From NCBI GenBank assembly GCA_900770535.1, contig CAAHDV010000133.1, forward strand, positions 1-12,489: a stretch of 12,489 nucleotides of DNA, in the 5' to 3' direction. Position 1 is the stretch's first letter. Each line of letters starts with the position of its first letter. Origin of the DNA: Lachnospiraceae bacterium (GTDB lineage: Bacteria > Bacillota > Clostridia > Lachnospirales > Lachnospiraceae). The notes under the pieces are model-generated. The model ran no database searches and was not told where the DNA came from. It saw nothing but the letters and a program-made list of their open reading frames with translations. The position numbers were made by a program, and so were the translations under genes. Below, one piece after another: positions 1 through 6,857 of this stretch.

Positions 1-1
1 A

Positions 2-76
2 AGGAAGCTGAATGAGGCGATGCCGGTAGCATCGTCGATTGAAGCTGACGCGGCAGATGGAAATTTAGACAAGTGA
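2..76 (+). CDS. C-terminal end of an unidentified upstream gene (partial)
   Basis: Reading frame 2 is open from the window edge to a TGA at 74-76, giving the last 24 residues of a protein. The tail is acidic and Ala-rich and ends in Asn-Leu-Asp-Lys. It is too short to identify. Because the next gene is a DUF951 gene 51 bases downstream on the same strand, it may be the end of a co-transcribed gene. In related Firmicutes, genes near this position include mechanosensitive channels and chromosome-partition proteins, but nothing in the 24 residues supports either choice. It could also be a chance open frame, although the spacing to the next gene suits a real gene end. Confidence 0.5.
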   Translation, partial: RKLNEAMPVASSIEADAADGNLDK

Positions 77-127
77 AATTATTGTGGATTATACTAGGAA
101 ACAGAAGAAGAAAAATGGGAGCGATAT

Positions 128-337
128 ATGGATCAGAAATGGAATTTTGAAGTGGGTGATGTCGTGAAGCTGAAAAAGCCGCATCCCTGCGGAAGCCATG
201 AGTGGGAAATTCTGCGGGTAGGCGCGGATTTCCGGCTGAAATGCATGGGCTGCGGTCATCAGGTCATGACCGAGCGTAAGATGGTAGAGAAAAATGCCCG
301 GGGCCTGACGAAGGCAGCGGAGAAGCAGCAGGGATAA
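128..337 (+). CDS. DUF951 family protein (YyzM-like), putative zinc-ribbon
   Basis: A 69-residue protein that matches the DUF951 pattern I know from Firmicutes: an N-terminal GDVVxLKKPHPCG stretch (about residues 10-22), then GADFRLKCMGCG (32-43). Four potential zinc ligands form two pairs, C21-x2-H24 and C39-x2-C42, with H44 close by, so a small metal-binding beta domain is likely. The C-terminal 20 residues are charged and probably flexible. The family has no established biochemical role; it is usually found beside chromosome-partition or ribosomal genes near the origin, as here just upstream of rpsF. The start at 128 has a modest GGGAG site at 117-121. It precedes the rpsF promoter, so it probably belongs to the upstream transcript. 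Confidence 0.9.
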   Translation: MDQKWNFEVGDVVKLKKPHPCGSHEWEILRVGADFRLKCMGCGHQVMTERKMVEKNARGLTKAAEKQQG

Positions 338-372
338 CCGCAAAAAAACTTGCAAAAACCGCGAAAAAGTGC

Positions 373-401
373 TTGCTTTTATGCGGTAAGTCTGCTAAAA
401 T
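373..401 (+). promoter_or_regulatory. Promoter of the rpsF-ssb-rpsR operon
   Basis: TTGCTT at 373-378 and TAAAAT at 396-401 are separated by exactly 17 bases, with a TG at 393-394 giving an extended -10. Transcription would start near 408, leaving a leader of about 69 bases before rpsF. This fits a strong housekeeping sigma-A promoter for ribosomal protein genes. Assigned by pattern only. Confidence 0.75.
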
Positions 402-407
402 ATTTAT

Positions 408-476
408 CCGTGACACATTAAAATCCTTGCTCTTGAAACTGAAGTCAAGGGCCAGAGACCACAAGGAGGTAAAGCA
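408..476 (+). promoter_or_regulatory. rpsF 5' leader with possible S6:S18 autoregulatory structure
   Basis: Between the predicted start and the rpsF ATG, CCTTG (425-429) can pair with CAAGG at 446-450 or with a second CAAGG at 462-466 that overlaps the Shine-Dalgarno. CTTGA (432-436) can also pair with TCAAG (445-449). This gives competing hairpins, one of which would hide the ribosome site. An S6:S18-binding leader is known upstream of rpsF in many bacteria, but I cannot identify its consensus here with confidence. Confidence 0.4.
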
Positions 477-770
477 ATGAACAAATACGAATTAGCAGTT
501 GTTCTGAGCGCAAAACTCGAAGACGAAGAGAGAGCTGCAGCACTGGAGAAGGTACAGGGTTATATCACCCGCTTCGGTGGCACTGTAACAGGCGTTGATG
601 ATTGGGGCAAGAAGAGACTTGCTTACGAGATTCAGAAAGCAAAAGAGGCTTTCTACTACTTCATCAAGTTCGAGTCTGAGAACTCTGACTGCTCTAACGA
701 AGTGGAAGCACACATCCGCATCATGGAGCCGGTTGTCAGATATCTTTGCGTAAAGCAGGACGAGCAGTAA
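477..770 (+). CDS. rpsF: 30S ribosomal protein bS6
   Basis: A 97-residue protein with the bS6 fold signature: an MNKYELAVVLSAKL opening strand, the WGKKRLAYEIQKAKEAFYYFIKFES core (about residues 43-67) and a C-terminal RIMEPVVRYL strand. bS6 binds 16S rRNA in the small-subunit platform as a heterodimer with bS18, whose gene lies two positions downstream. The length is normal for the family. The ATG follows a perfect AAGGAGG (463-469) by seven bases, so the start is secure. It is the first gene of the rpsF-ssb-rpsR operon, an order conserved in most bacteria. The normal NxMRYL motif appears here as EPVVRYL, a mild variation. Confidence 0.98.
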   Translation: MNKYELAVVLSAKLEDEERAAALEKVQGYITRFGGTVTGVDDWGKKRLAYEIQKAKEAFYYFIKFESENSDCSNEVEAHIRIMEPVVRYLCVKQDEQ

Positions 771-811
771 GTAATAGATAACGACCAGCTTAAAAAAGGA
801 AGAGTGATGGT

Positions 812-1276
812 ATGAATAGAGTAATCCTTATGGGAAGATTGACCAGAGACCCGGAAGTTCGTTACACCCAGGGAGAGCGTTCCATGGCTGTTGCGAGATA
901 CACCCTTGCAGTGGACCGCAGAGGACGCCGTAACCAGGACGGAAACGAGCAGACTGCCGATTTTATTAACATCGTGGCATTTGACAGAGCAGGCGAGTTT
1001 GCAGAGAAGTATTTCCGTCAGGGGATGCGTGTACTGGTGTCCGGACGTATCCAGACTGGCAGTTACACCAACAAAGAAGGTCAGCGTGTTTATACCACAG
1101 ACATCATCGTAGATGATCAGGAGTTTGCAGACAGCAAAAACTCTGCAGGCGGAAACGGCGACAACGGCGGTTACGGCTATCAGCCGACCTCCAGACCGGC
1201 TCCGACCAGCGCAATTGGCGATGGCTTCATGAACATCCCGGATGGTGTGGAAGACGAAGGACTGCCGTTTAACTAA
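812..1276 (+). CDS. ssb: Single-stranded DNA-binding protein SSB
   Basis: A 154-residue SSB. Residues 1 to about 106 form the OB-fold, starting MNRVILMGRLTRDPEVRYT and containing the ADFINIVAFDRAGEFAEKY segment (49-67) and the GRIQTGSYTNKEGQRVYTT segment (78-96). Residues 107-140 are a Gly/Asn/Pro-rich flexible linker. The acidic tip that recruits replication and repair partners is present as DEGLPFN. The protein coats single-stranded DNA at replication forks and during repair. The Shine-Dalgarno is GGAAGAG at 798-804. An ATG at 807 is out of frame and immediately upstream. The gene lies 41 bases after rpsF and is co-transcribed with it. The final Asn after the canonical Pro-Phe is unusual compared with E. 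coli or B. subtilis. Confidence 0.98.
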   Translation: MNRVILMGRLTRDPEVRYTQGERSMAVARYTLAVDRRGRRNQDGNEQTADFINIVAFDRAGEFAEKYFRQGMRVLVSGRIQTGSYTNKEGQRVYTTDIIVDDQEFADSKNSAGGNGDNGGYGYQPTSRPAPTSAIGDGFMNIPDGVEDEGLPFN

Positions 1277-1327
1277 ATCGGATTTAGCTGAAACGGCACG
1301 AATCATTTGAAGAAGGAGGCAGTACCA

Positions 1328-1594
1328 ATGGCATTCAATAAGACTGATAAAGCAGATGGCGCTAAGGTAAGAAGAGGCGGCATGCGTAGAAGAAAAAAAG
1401 TTTGTGTATTCTGCGGCGATAAGAACGGCGTAATCGATTACAAGGATACCAACAAGCTGAAAAGATATGTATCTGAGAGAGGTAAAATTCTTCCGAGAAG
1501 AATTACCGGTAACTGTGCTAAGCACCAGAGAGCTCTGACCGTTGCTATCAAGAGAGCACGTCACATCGCTCTGATGCCGTACACCATGGAGTAA
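1328..1594 (+). CDS. rpsR: 30S ribosomal protein bS18, zinc-binding (C+) type
   Basis: An 88-residue bS18 with a basic N-terminal arm and the family core [29 protein letters not shown] at its C-terminus. It is the partner of bS6 on the 30S platform. A zinc ligand set is visible: C26-x2-C29 and C63-x2-H66, so this is the metal-containing paralogue type rather than the zinc-free form. The start is placed at the ATG at 1328 because a perfect AAGGAGG (1313-1319) precedes it. An upstream in-frame TTG at 1307 would translate through that ribosome site and add seven non-homologous residues. Last gene of the operon, followed by a strong terminator. Confidence 0.97.
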   Translation: MAFNKTDKADGAKVRRGGMRRRKKVCVFCGDKNGVIDYKDTNKLKRYVSERGKILPRRITGNCAKHQRALTVAIKRARHIALMPYTME

Positions 1595-1621
1595 TCCACA
1601 AGATACGGAATAAGAATTCAG

Positions 1622-1662
1622 AAAGAGGCTTTATGCAGGAAACTGTGTAAGGTCTCTTTTTT
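1622..1662 (+). terminator. Rho-independent terminator of rpsF-ssb-rpsR
   Basis: A 17-base-pair stem with a few G-U pairs (left arm 1622-1638, right arm 1643-1659) is closed by a GAAA tetraloop (1639-1642) and followed by T residues to 1662. It lies 28 bases after the rpsR stop. Confidence 0.9.
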
Positions 1663-1697
1663 CGTCTTACATTCCTCTTACGATTTGGCTGGAGCCG

Positions 1698-1726
1698 TTG
1701 AATATGCTATATGCCAGTGATAAAAT
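1698..1726 (+). promoter_or_regulatory. Promoter of the Cys-rich / secreted protein pair
   Basis: TTGAAT (1698-1703) and TAAAAT (1721-1726) are 17 bases apart, with TG at 1718-1719 forming an extended -10. The start of transcription would be near 1733, about 38 bases before the first gene. Its position right after the rpsR terminator supports an independent transcript. Confidence 0.65.
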
Positions 1727-1770
1727 AAGAAAAGACAAATAGAACAGACAGAAAAAGGAAGCGAGCAAGC

Positions 1771-2001
1771 ATGGAAGTATTGATGGGAATATTTGTAAAG
1801 GCCTGTGTGGCGGTGGTTGTTGGAGTAATCTGCCTGACTGGCCTGATCCTTTATTCGAAAAAGAAGGATCGGGAAGAGGCGCAGAGCGGGGAAGCTGGCA
1901 AAAACCATACGGATTCCGGGCATATGACATGCAGTGGTGACTGCAGCAAATGTTTTAGCCATTGTGGTTCAGAAAATATAAAACAGCAGCAGAAACAGTA
2001 A
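1771..2001 (+). CDS. Small Cys-rich single-pass membrane protein (FeoB-associated-like)
   Basis: A 76-residue protein. Residues about 5-28 form one transmembrane helix with two Cys (C12, C21), followed by a KKK stop that suggests the C-terminal tail is cytoplasmic. The tail ends in a compact cluster, C54-x3-C58-x2-C61-x3-C65, with H46, H51 and H64 nearby. This layout (short N-terminus, one helix, C-terminal Cys cluster) resembles the FeoB-associated Cys-rich membrane proteins common in Clostridia, but no feoB or feoA is in this window, so the family label is tentative. Binding of iron, zinc or another thiophilic metal, or an Fe-S cluster, is inference. The start at 1771 follows AAGGAA (1755-1760). 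An internal ATG at 1783 would still leave the helix nearly intact. It is 35 bases upstream of a secreted-protein gene and shares its promoter. Confidence 0.75.
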   Translation: MEVLMGIFVKACVAVVVGVICLTGLILYSKKKDREEAQSGEAGKNHTDSGHMTCSGDCSKCFSHCGSENIKQQQKQ

Positions 2002-2036
2002 TTGGTAATGAATTCAAATTTGAGGAGGGATTACAC

Positions 2037-2873
2037 ATGAAACTGAAACGACTGGCAGCAGCAACGGCAGCTTTGGTGATGGTACTTACCGTGCCGGCTT
2101 ATGCGAATGATGCAGATGCGGTGGCGGTATATGAGGAGATGAACCAGAAACAAAAAACTCTGACGGATGTGAACGCTTACTATGATTTTAATATAAGCAC
2201 CAAAATGGATGCTATGCAGATGAGCAGCCGCCTGGAGATGAATATGAAAGCAAATCACATTACAGAGCCGGAGCATCTGCGTATGAACAACTACATGCGT
2301 ATGACCATAGGGCAGTTCTCAAATGGAAATGAAGCAGAGGGTCCAGCGGGAAAAAGTGATTCCATAGATTTAAGCGGTACTCCGGTCACGGGAAATATGT
2401 ACTATGAAAATGGTATGTATTACATGGACATGATGGATCAGAAAATCAAACAGCCGATGCCATTGGAGCAGATGATGAAAAGCATTCAGCAGATTCCGGG
2501 CATGGCCAATGGCGGCCTGGATTACATTCAGAATCTGAAGCTTCGCACAGAGGGCGAAGACCGGATCCTGAGCTATACCATGGATGCCGGGAAAATGAAT
2601 TCACTGCTTGATCAGGTGATGGGAATGAGCGGAATGTCTGCGGTGGCTCAGAGCGGCGCACAGGTAAGCTATGATGCCATCAGCGGTGAATTTGTTATAG
2701 ATCCGGATGGCTACTGCAAAAAGAGCAGAATGAAGATGGGTATGACAATGACCGTGGCTGACCAGACCGTGAGTGTGACGATGGACGGTGATGTGGGTTA
2801 TGCAGATCCGGGACAGCCGGTAGAATTTGCGACACCGGATTTAAATGGATATCAGCTGCTTGAGATACAGTAG
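2037..2873 (+). CDS. Secreted Met-rich protein, DUF6612/LppX-like (tentative)
   Basis: A 278-residue exported protein. Residues 1-23 form a Sec signal peptide (basic MKLKR, hydrophobic core, cleavage likely after Ala-Tyr-Ala); there is no lipobox. The mature part begins with a helical EEMNQKQKTLTDV stretch and then alternating beta-strand-like segments. This recalls DUF6612 or LolA/LppX-type proteins that sit at the cell surface and whose roles are mostly unknown. I count 30 Met (about 11 percent), several in alternating patterns such as RMKMGMTMTV near residues 231-240, and one Cys. The start at 2037 has GAGGAGG at 2022-2028 and gives a clean signal peptide; the longer in-frame start at 1962 lies inside the previous gene. 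Partner and substrate are unknown. A link to the Cys-rich membrane protein upstream is suggested only by co-transcription. Confidence 0.75.
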   Translation: MKLKRLAAATAALVMVLTVPAYANDADAVAVYEEMNQKQKTLTDVNAYYDFNISTKMDAMQMSSRLEMNMKANHITEPEHLRMNNYMRMTIGQFSNGNEAEGPAGKSDSIDLSGTPVTGNMYYENGMYYMDMMDQKIKQPMPLEQMMKSIQQIPGMANGGLDYIQNLKLRTEGEDRILSYTMDAGKMNSLLDQVMGMSGMSAVAQSGAQVSYDAISGEFVIDPDGYCKKSRMKMGMTMTVADQTVSVTMDGDVGYADPGQPVEFATPDLNGYQLLEIQ

Positions 2874-2928
2874 AAACCAGGTACAGAGAAAGCTGCGCAT
2901 CAAACGAACAGAAGAAAACTGGAAAAGA

Positions 2929-2970
2929 AAACGCCGAAAGTGCTGACATATGGCCGCGCTTTCGGCGTTT
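2929..2970. terminator. Bidirectional terminator between convergent genes
   Basis: A perfect 12-base-pair inverted repeat (2929-2940 with 2959-2970) encloses an 18-base loop. Read on the minus strand it is followed by a run of mostly T, so it is a good terminator for the DUF4317 gene. Read on the plus strand the stem ends in TTT only, giving weaker termination for the secreted-protein gene. Confidence 0.85.
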
Positions 2971-2999
2971 CCTGTGTTATGGATTAAAATGCAGGTGTG

Positions 3000-4148
3000 T
3001 TATTCTTCACTTTTTTTGGTGGGTGTACCCGGTGTTACGGCAATTCCGTTTACCTCCACGCCGCCGTCAATGGCAATAACCAGGCACTGGCGGCCGTCAA
3101 TCTCGCGGGTTTCGATGAGGTCGGTGCGGTCTGGATTGACTTTGATGATGACATCCGGGGTTTTGACTTCAAAAGCGCGGGTGTTGGCAATGTTGCTGGC
3201 ATAGATGGAAGCCTTTTCGCCGGCGGTTTCATCGAAGTTCTGGTCAAATGTGGCGAGCTGTTCTTCCTCGATGCCGCTGTGCTCAAGAAGATTGCGGACC
3301 TGGTATTTGTCGAGAACAAGAGGTTCCGGCTCATCCTTGTGTTCTTCAATCAGTTCGCTTAAATTCTCGTGGATGGTCTTTACCGTCTCGTAGTCGCAGG
3401 CATCCCCCAGGGTCTCCTCAATAATAGTCTGGAAGGATTCTTTCTGGTAACCGGCCGGGAGCGGCAGCGGGCAGCCAAGCATTTGCTCAATGAAAGCGTC
3501 GTGCAGGTCATCACTGTCTTTGGAGTAGTACAGGGTGCTGTGCAGGTCAGTGGAGCGGTCGTTGAAGGCCGGGAACAGGAAGCCAAGCTGCGGCATCTGA
3601 ACGACCCAGTCGCGGATACGGTTCTGGAAGCTGCCCTCCAGTTCATTGTAGCTGAGACCCGGTTTAGAGAGGTCTACCGGGCAGATGGAGCAGAGAATGT
3701 AGCTGTAAACCTCATCGGAAGCATCCTCCATCTCAATACCGTCGGAAGTCTTTCCCGGAATATCGTAGGCATCGTGGATTAGCAGGATCAGGTAGTTGCC
3801 CACGTAGTCGTAATTTTCAATGATGCGGTCATAAAAGGCATCTAAGAGGGCGTCGTCCTGCAGGCGGCTGTTGCGCAGCTTTAACAGAAATTCGTGAGGG
3901 CCGCCTTCTTCCTCGGCTGCCAGTGGAAACTCCAGGTTAATGAGATTTTTTCCCAGTGTGCCGGACAGATTCTTGCGGAGCAACTCAAAATACTTGAACA
4001 TATCTTCTTCCGGGAGGGATAAAAACGCCTCCTTAAATTCTGCTTTTTTATTCTTTTCGCCGTCCACGTAGCAGCCGCAGATGCGGGAGATGGAGCAGTT
4101 GGCCGGGGTGAACTGGCGCTTGATCTCGGCAATTTCTTTCTTTATCAT
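3000..4148 (-). CDS. DUF4317 domain-containing protein
   Basis: A 382-residue soluble protein with no signal peptide or membrane segment. The N-terminus, MIKKEIAEIKRQFTPANCSI followed by a short CGCYVDGEKNKK stretch (residues 24-35), is what I recognise as the DUF4317 family hallmark in Clostridia. The middle is acidic and probably helical; the last 60 residues are beta-rich, with VIKVNPDRTDLIE and IDGRQCLVIAIDGGVEVNG. No function is established. The start is placed at 4148 (ATG on the minus strand) because AAAGGAGA (4157-4164) precedes it by eight bases and the family begins here. An upstream in-frame ATG at 4172 lies beyond the ribosome site. It is transcribed alone, convergent with the gene before it and divergent from gdpP. 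Cys18, Cys24 and Cys26 near the N-terminus could be a metal or redox site (inference). Confidence 0.88.
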   Translation of the reverse strand: MIKKEIAEIKRQFTPANCSISRICGCYVDGEKNKKAEFKEAFLSLPEEDMFKYFELLRKNLSGTLGKNLINLEFPLAAEEEGGPHEFLLKLRNSRLQDDALLDAFYDRIIENYDYVGNYLILLIHDAYDIPGKTSDGIEMEDASDEVYSYILCSICPVDLSKPGLSYNELEGSFQNRIRDWVVQMPQLGFLFPAFNDRSTDLHSTLYYSKDSDDLHDAFIEQMLGCPLPLPAGYQKESFQTIIEETLGDACDYETVKTIHENLSELIEEHKDEPEPLVLDKYQVRNLLEHSGIEEEQLATFDQNFDETAGEKASIYASNIANTRAFEVKTPDVIIKVNPDRTDLIETREIDGRQCLVIAIDGGVEVNGIAVTPGTPTKKSEE

Positions 4149-4196
4149 AAGGTGTCTCTCCTTTGTATACATGGTAAATCATCAATTCGGAGTTCT

Positions 4197-4225
4197 ATTT
4201 TATCACAGAAACAGATTTAGATAAA
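4197..4225 (-). promoter_or_regulatory. Candidate promoter of the DUF4317 gene
   Basis: On the minus strand, TAAAAT (4197-4202) is preceded by TGA (4203-4205), an extended -10. A poor -35 match, TTTATC, lies 17 bases further upstream (4220-4225). The extended -10 is the main support. Confidence 0.45.
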
Positions 4226-4262
4226 GAGAAATCCATCGGCGGCCTGCGCAACATGCGAACAG

Positions 4263-4291
4263 TAGACGAAATAAGGCAGCTATGGTATAAT
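4263..4291 (+). promoter_or_regulatory. Promoter of gdpP-rplI-dnaB
   Basis: TAGACG (4263-4268), a 17-base spacer and a consensus TATAAT (4286-4291), with TG at 4283-4284 forming an extended -10. Transcription would begin near 4298, giving a leader of about 65 bases that contains two hairpins. Confidence 0.75.
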
Positions 4292-4303
4292 CGGAAGATA
4301 GGC

Positions 4304-4355
4304 GGCAGCAGAAAAGCTGCCTGCAGCGGCAGATCCCTTCGGATCTGATAAGGAG
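4304..4355 (+). other. Double-hairpin 5' leader of gdpP
   Basis: Two perfect six-base-pair stems follow each other. The first, GGCAGC (4304-4309) with GCTGCC (4316-4321), has a six-base loop. The second, AGATCC (4331-4336) with GGATCT (4341-4346), has a four-base CTTC loop and lies four bases before the AAGGAG site (4350-4355). Neither has a T-run, so they are not terminators. They may stabilise the transcript or tune translation (inference). Confidence 0.6.
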
Positions 4356-4362
4356 AAAACGT

Positions 4363-6405
4363 ATGAAAGAGAACATAAAGGTTCATGGGCAGCTGAGAGG
4401 TTACCTAAGCTGGCCCCTGCTTCTTTCCATGTTTATGGTCTGCGCCAACATCGCGGCCGGGTGCGTCAGCCACATTGGCGGGCTGGTTATGCTCCCATTC
4501 ACGATTGGTTATCTGGCCGTTGCCATGTGGATCTTCTTTTACAGCAAAAAGCGGATTCTGGGCGGTCTGGTGGACTTTTCAGCGGAATATGCATGGATCC
4601 AGAAGCAGCTGCTTACGGGACTGGCCCTGCCTTACGCGCTGGCCGATGAAGACGGCAGGATTGTCTGGGCCAACGACGAATTCCGGGCAGTCACGGCCCT
4701 GGAAAAGGGAAACTGGAAGAATCTGCTTACCATGTTTCCGGAAGTCACCAAAGATGATCTGGCAACGGATGAGGATCCGGTCAAGGTGCATACTGTGTTT
4801 GGAGAGCGTCGGTTCCGCATGGAGCTTCAGCCAATCTATGTGAGCAGTTCCGAGCAGGAAGAAATTCAGGCAGTCATCAGCCGTCAGAAGCTTCTGGCAG
4901 TATATCTGTTTGATGAAACCGAGATTCTGCGGTGTCGTCAGCAGATCACCGATGAAAAGATGGTGGCCGGAATTATTTATCTGGACAACTATGACGAAGC
5001 ACTGGAGAGTGTGGAAGAGGTGCGCCGTTCCCTTTTGACTGCGCTGATCGACCGTAAGATCAATAAGTACATTGGCGCGGTGGATGGTATCTTAAAGAGC
5101 ATTGAAAAGGACAAGTATTTCTTTGCCGTGAAGCAGAAATACATGGAACAGATGCAGGAGGAACGCTTCTCCATTCTGGAGGATGTTAAGACCGTCAACA
5201 TTGGAAATGAGATGGCTGTTACCTTAAGTATCGGTATCGGCATGAACGGGGACAGCTATGCGCAGAATTACGATTCCGCACGCGTGGCAATTGATATGGC
5301 CCTTGGCCGCGGAGGCGATCAGGCAGTTGTAAAAGATGGAAGCCGCATTCAGTATTATGGAGGCAAATCCCAGCAGCAGGAGAAATCCACCCGTGTCAAG
5401 GCCCGTGTTAAGGCACATGCCATGCGGGAGCTTATGGAGACGAAGGACCGCATCCTGATCATGGGACATAAGTTAAGCGACAGCGACGCGTTTGGTTCTG
5501 CCATCGGTATTTACCGCATTGCCACGGCACTGAATAAAAAAGCTCATGTCATTATCAATGAAGTGACCACATCCGTTCAGCCGATGATGAACCGGTTTCT
5601 GGATAACCCGGATTATCCGGAGGATCTGTTTTTAACTGGTGCACAGGCGGCAGAGCTGGTGGATGCCAGCACTATGCTGGTTGTGGTAGATGTAAACCGG
5701 CCCAGCATTACGGACGCGCCGGAGCTTTTAAAGCTGGTGAAGACCATTGTCGTGATGGATCATCACCGCCAGAGCAGCGAAGTCATCAGCAACGCAGTAC
5801 TCTCTTACGTGGAGCCGTATGCGTCCTCAGCCTGTGAGATGGTTGCGGAGGTGCTGCAGTACATTGCGGACGGCATTAAGATTAAATCTGCGGAGGCAGA
5901 TGCCATGTATGCCGGCATCGTGATTGACACCAACAACTTTACCAATCAGACCGGCGTGCGCACCTTTGAGGCGGCAGCGTTCCTGCGCCGAAACGGAGCG
6001 GATGTGACCCGTGTGCGCAAGCTGTTCCGGGATGATATGCAGGATTACAAGGCAAGGGCGGCAGCCATCTCCTCCGCGGAGATTTACCGGGAGGCATTTT
6101 CCATCGGCGTATGCCCGTCGGAAGGACTTCCGAGTCCGACCATTGTCTGCGCGCAGGCGGCCAACGAGTTGCTTGAAATCAAGGGTATCAAGGCTTCTGT
6201 GGTTATGACAGAGTACCACGGCCTGATCTATTTAAGTGCCCGCTCCATCGACGAAGTTAACGTACAGGTCATGATGGAGAAACTGGGCGGCGGCGGACAT
6301 CGTACCATTGCCGGGGCACAGCTTTCCGGCATCAGTATGGACGAAGCCAAAGACCGCGTGAAAGCGGTTATCGATGAGATGTTACAGAAGGGAGATATAT
6401 CATAA
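4363..6405 (+). CDS. gdpP: Cyclic-di-AMP phosphodiesterase GdpP (DHH/DHHA1)
   Basis: A 680-residue membrane enzyme that hydrolyses the second messenger c-di-AMP to pApA, and so influences potassium and osmolyte balance and cell-wall stress responses. Two transmembrane helices lie at about 15-35 and 40-60. A PAS-like domain follows at about 85-185, then a degenerate GGDEF domain to about 330. The GGDEF active-site motif is lost, but the RGGDQAVVK end is kept. The catalytic DHH domain begins near 362 with H369-x3-D373-x-D375 in [12 protein letters not shown]. Other metal ligands are D443 in [10 protein letters not shown]466-H467-H468 and D522. DHHA1 ends with the substrate motif GGGGH (642-646). 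All expected catalytic residues are present. AAGGAG (4350-4355) sets the start. Its stop overlaps the rplI start, implying translational coupling. Confidence 0.96.
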   Translation: MKENIKVHGQLRGYLSWPLLLSMFMVCANIAAGCVSHIGGLVMLPFTIGYLAVAMWIFFYSKKRILGGLVDFSAEYAWIQKQLLTGLALPYALADEDGRIVWANDEFRAVTALEKGNWKNLLTMFPEVTKDDLATDEDPVKVHTVFGERRFRMELQPIYVSSSEQEEIQAVISRQKLLAVYLFDETEILRCRQQITDEKMVAGIIYLDNYDEALESVEEVRRSLLTALIDRKINKYIGAVDGILKSIEKDKYFFAVKQKYMEQMQEERFSILEDVKTVNIGNEMAVTLSIGIGMNGDSYAQNYDSARVAIDMALGRGGDQAVVKDGSRIQYYGGKSQQQEKSTRVKARVKAHAMRELMETKDRILIMGHKLSDSDAFGSAIGIYRIATALNKKAHVIINEVTTSVQPMMNRFLDNPDYPEDLFLTGAQAAELVDASTMLVVVDVNRPSITDAPELLKLVKTIVVMDHHRQSSEVISNAVLSYVEPYASSACEMVAEVLQYIADGIKIKSAEADAMYAGIVIDTNNFTNQTGVRTFEAAAFLRRNGADVTRVRKLFRDDMQDYKARAAAISSAEIYREAFSIGVCPSEGLPSPTIVCAQAANELLEIKGIKASVVMTEYHGLIYLSARSIDEVNVQVMMEKLGGGGHRTIAGAQLSGISMDEAKDRVKAVIDEMLQKGDIS

Positions 6406-6851
6406 TGGAAATCGTATTATTAGAGGATGTTAAGGCATTAGGAAAGAAAGGCCAGATCGTAAAGGTCAATGACGGATACGCAAGAAACTTTATCCTGCCG
6501 AAAAAGCTGGGGGTTGAGGCAACCTCCAAAAACTTAAATGACTTAAAGCTTCAGAAGGCAAACGCCGCAAAGGTAGCGGCAGAGCAGCTGGCAGCAGCAA
6601 AAGAGCTGGCAGAGCAGATTGAGAAGGTTTCCGTGACCCTGAAGATGAAAGCCGGAGAGGGCGGAAAAGCGTTTGGCTCCATTTCCGGCAAGGAGATTGC
6701 GGCAGCGGCAGCAGATCAGTTAAAGCTGGATATCGACAAAAAGAAACTGGTTCTTCCGGAGCCGATCAAGACCTTCGGAAACCATGAGGTTCCGGTAAAA
6801 CTTCACAAGGATGTAACCGCGAAGCTGACAGTCAAAGTAACGGAGGCGTAA
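6405..6851 (+). CDS. rplI: 50S ribosomal protein bL9
   Basis: A 148-residue bL9, the usual family length. The N-terminal rRNA-binding domain has the signature [16 protein letters not shown] (residues 21-36). A long connecting helix, rich in Ala, Lys and Glu, spans about 41-80. The C-terminal domain contains [13 protein letters not shown] and a closing [15 protein letters not shown] strand. bL9 binds 23S rRNA near the L1 stalk and influences frame maintenance. Its ATG overlaps the gdpP stop by one base (TAATG at 6403-6407), with a purine-rich AAGGGAGA site about ten bases upstream inside gdpP. The gdpP-rplI-dnaB order is conserved in many Firmicutes. Confidence 0.98.
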   Translation: MEIVLLEDVKALGKKGQIVKVNDGYARNFILPKKLGVEATSKNLNDLKLQKANAAKVAAEQLAAAKELAEQIEKVSVTLKMKAGEGGKAFGSISGKEIAAAAADQLKLDIDKKKLVLPEPIKTFGNHEVPVKLHKDVTAKLTVKVTEA

Positions 6852-6857
6852 GATTTT

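Noticed and set aside
1307-1327. Upstream TTG start for rpsR
   Set aside because: It would translate through the AAGGAGG ribosome site; the ATG at 1328 gives the normal bS18 N-terminus.
656-1564. A 302-codon open frame on the minus strand
   Set aside because: It runs antisense across rpsF, ssb and rpsR, all secure genes. Its protein is Ser/Cys-rich with no recognisable domain and no convincing ribosome site.
1962-2036. N-terminal extension of the secreted protein
   Set aside because: It overlaps the preceding gene, spoils the signal peptide and lacks a ribosome site.
4149-4172. Upstream ATG start for the DUF4317 gene
   Set aside because: The AAAGGAGA site lies between the two starts and is correctly spaced only for the ATG at 4148.
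4298-4362. c-di-AMP (ydaO) riboswitch upstream of gdpP
   Set aside because: The leader is only about 65 bases and lacks the multi-helix layout of that class.
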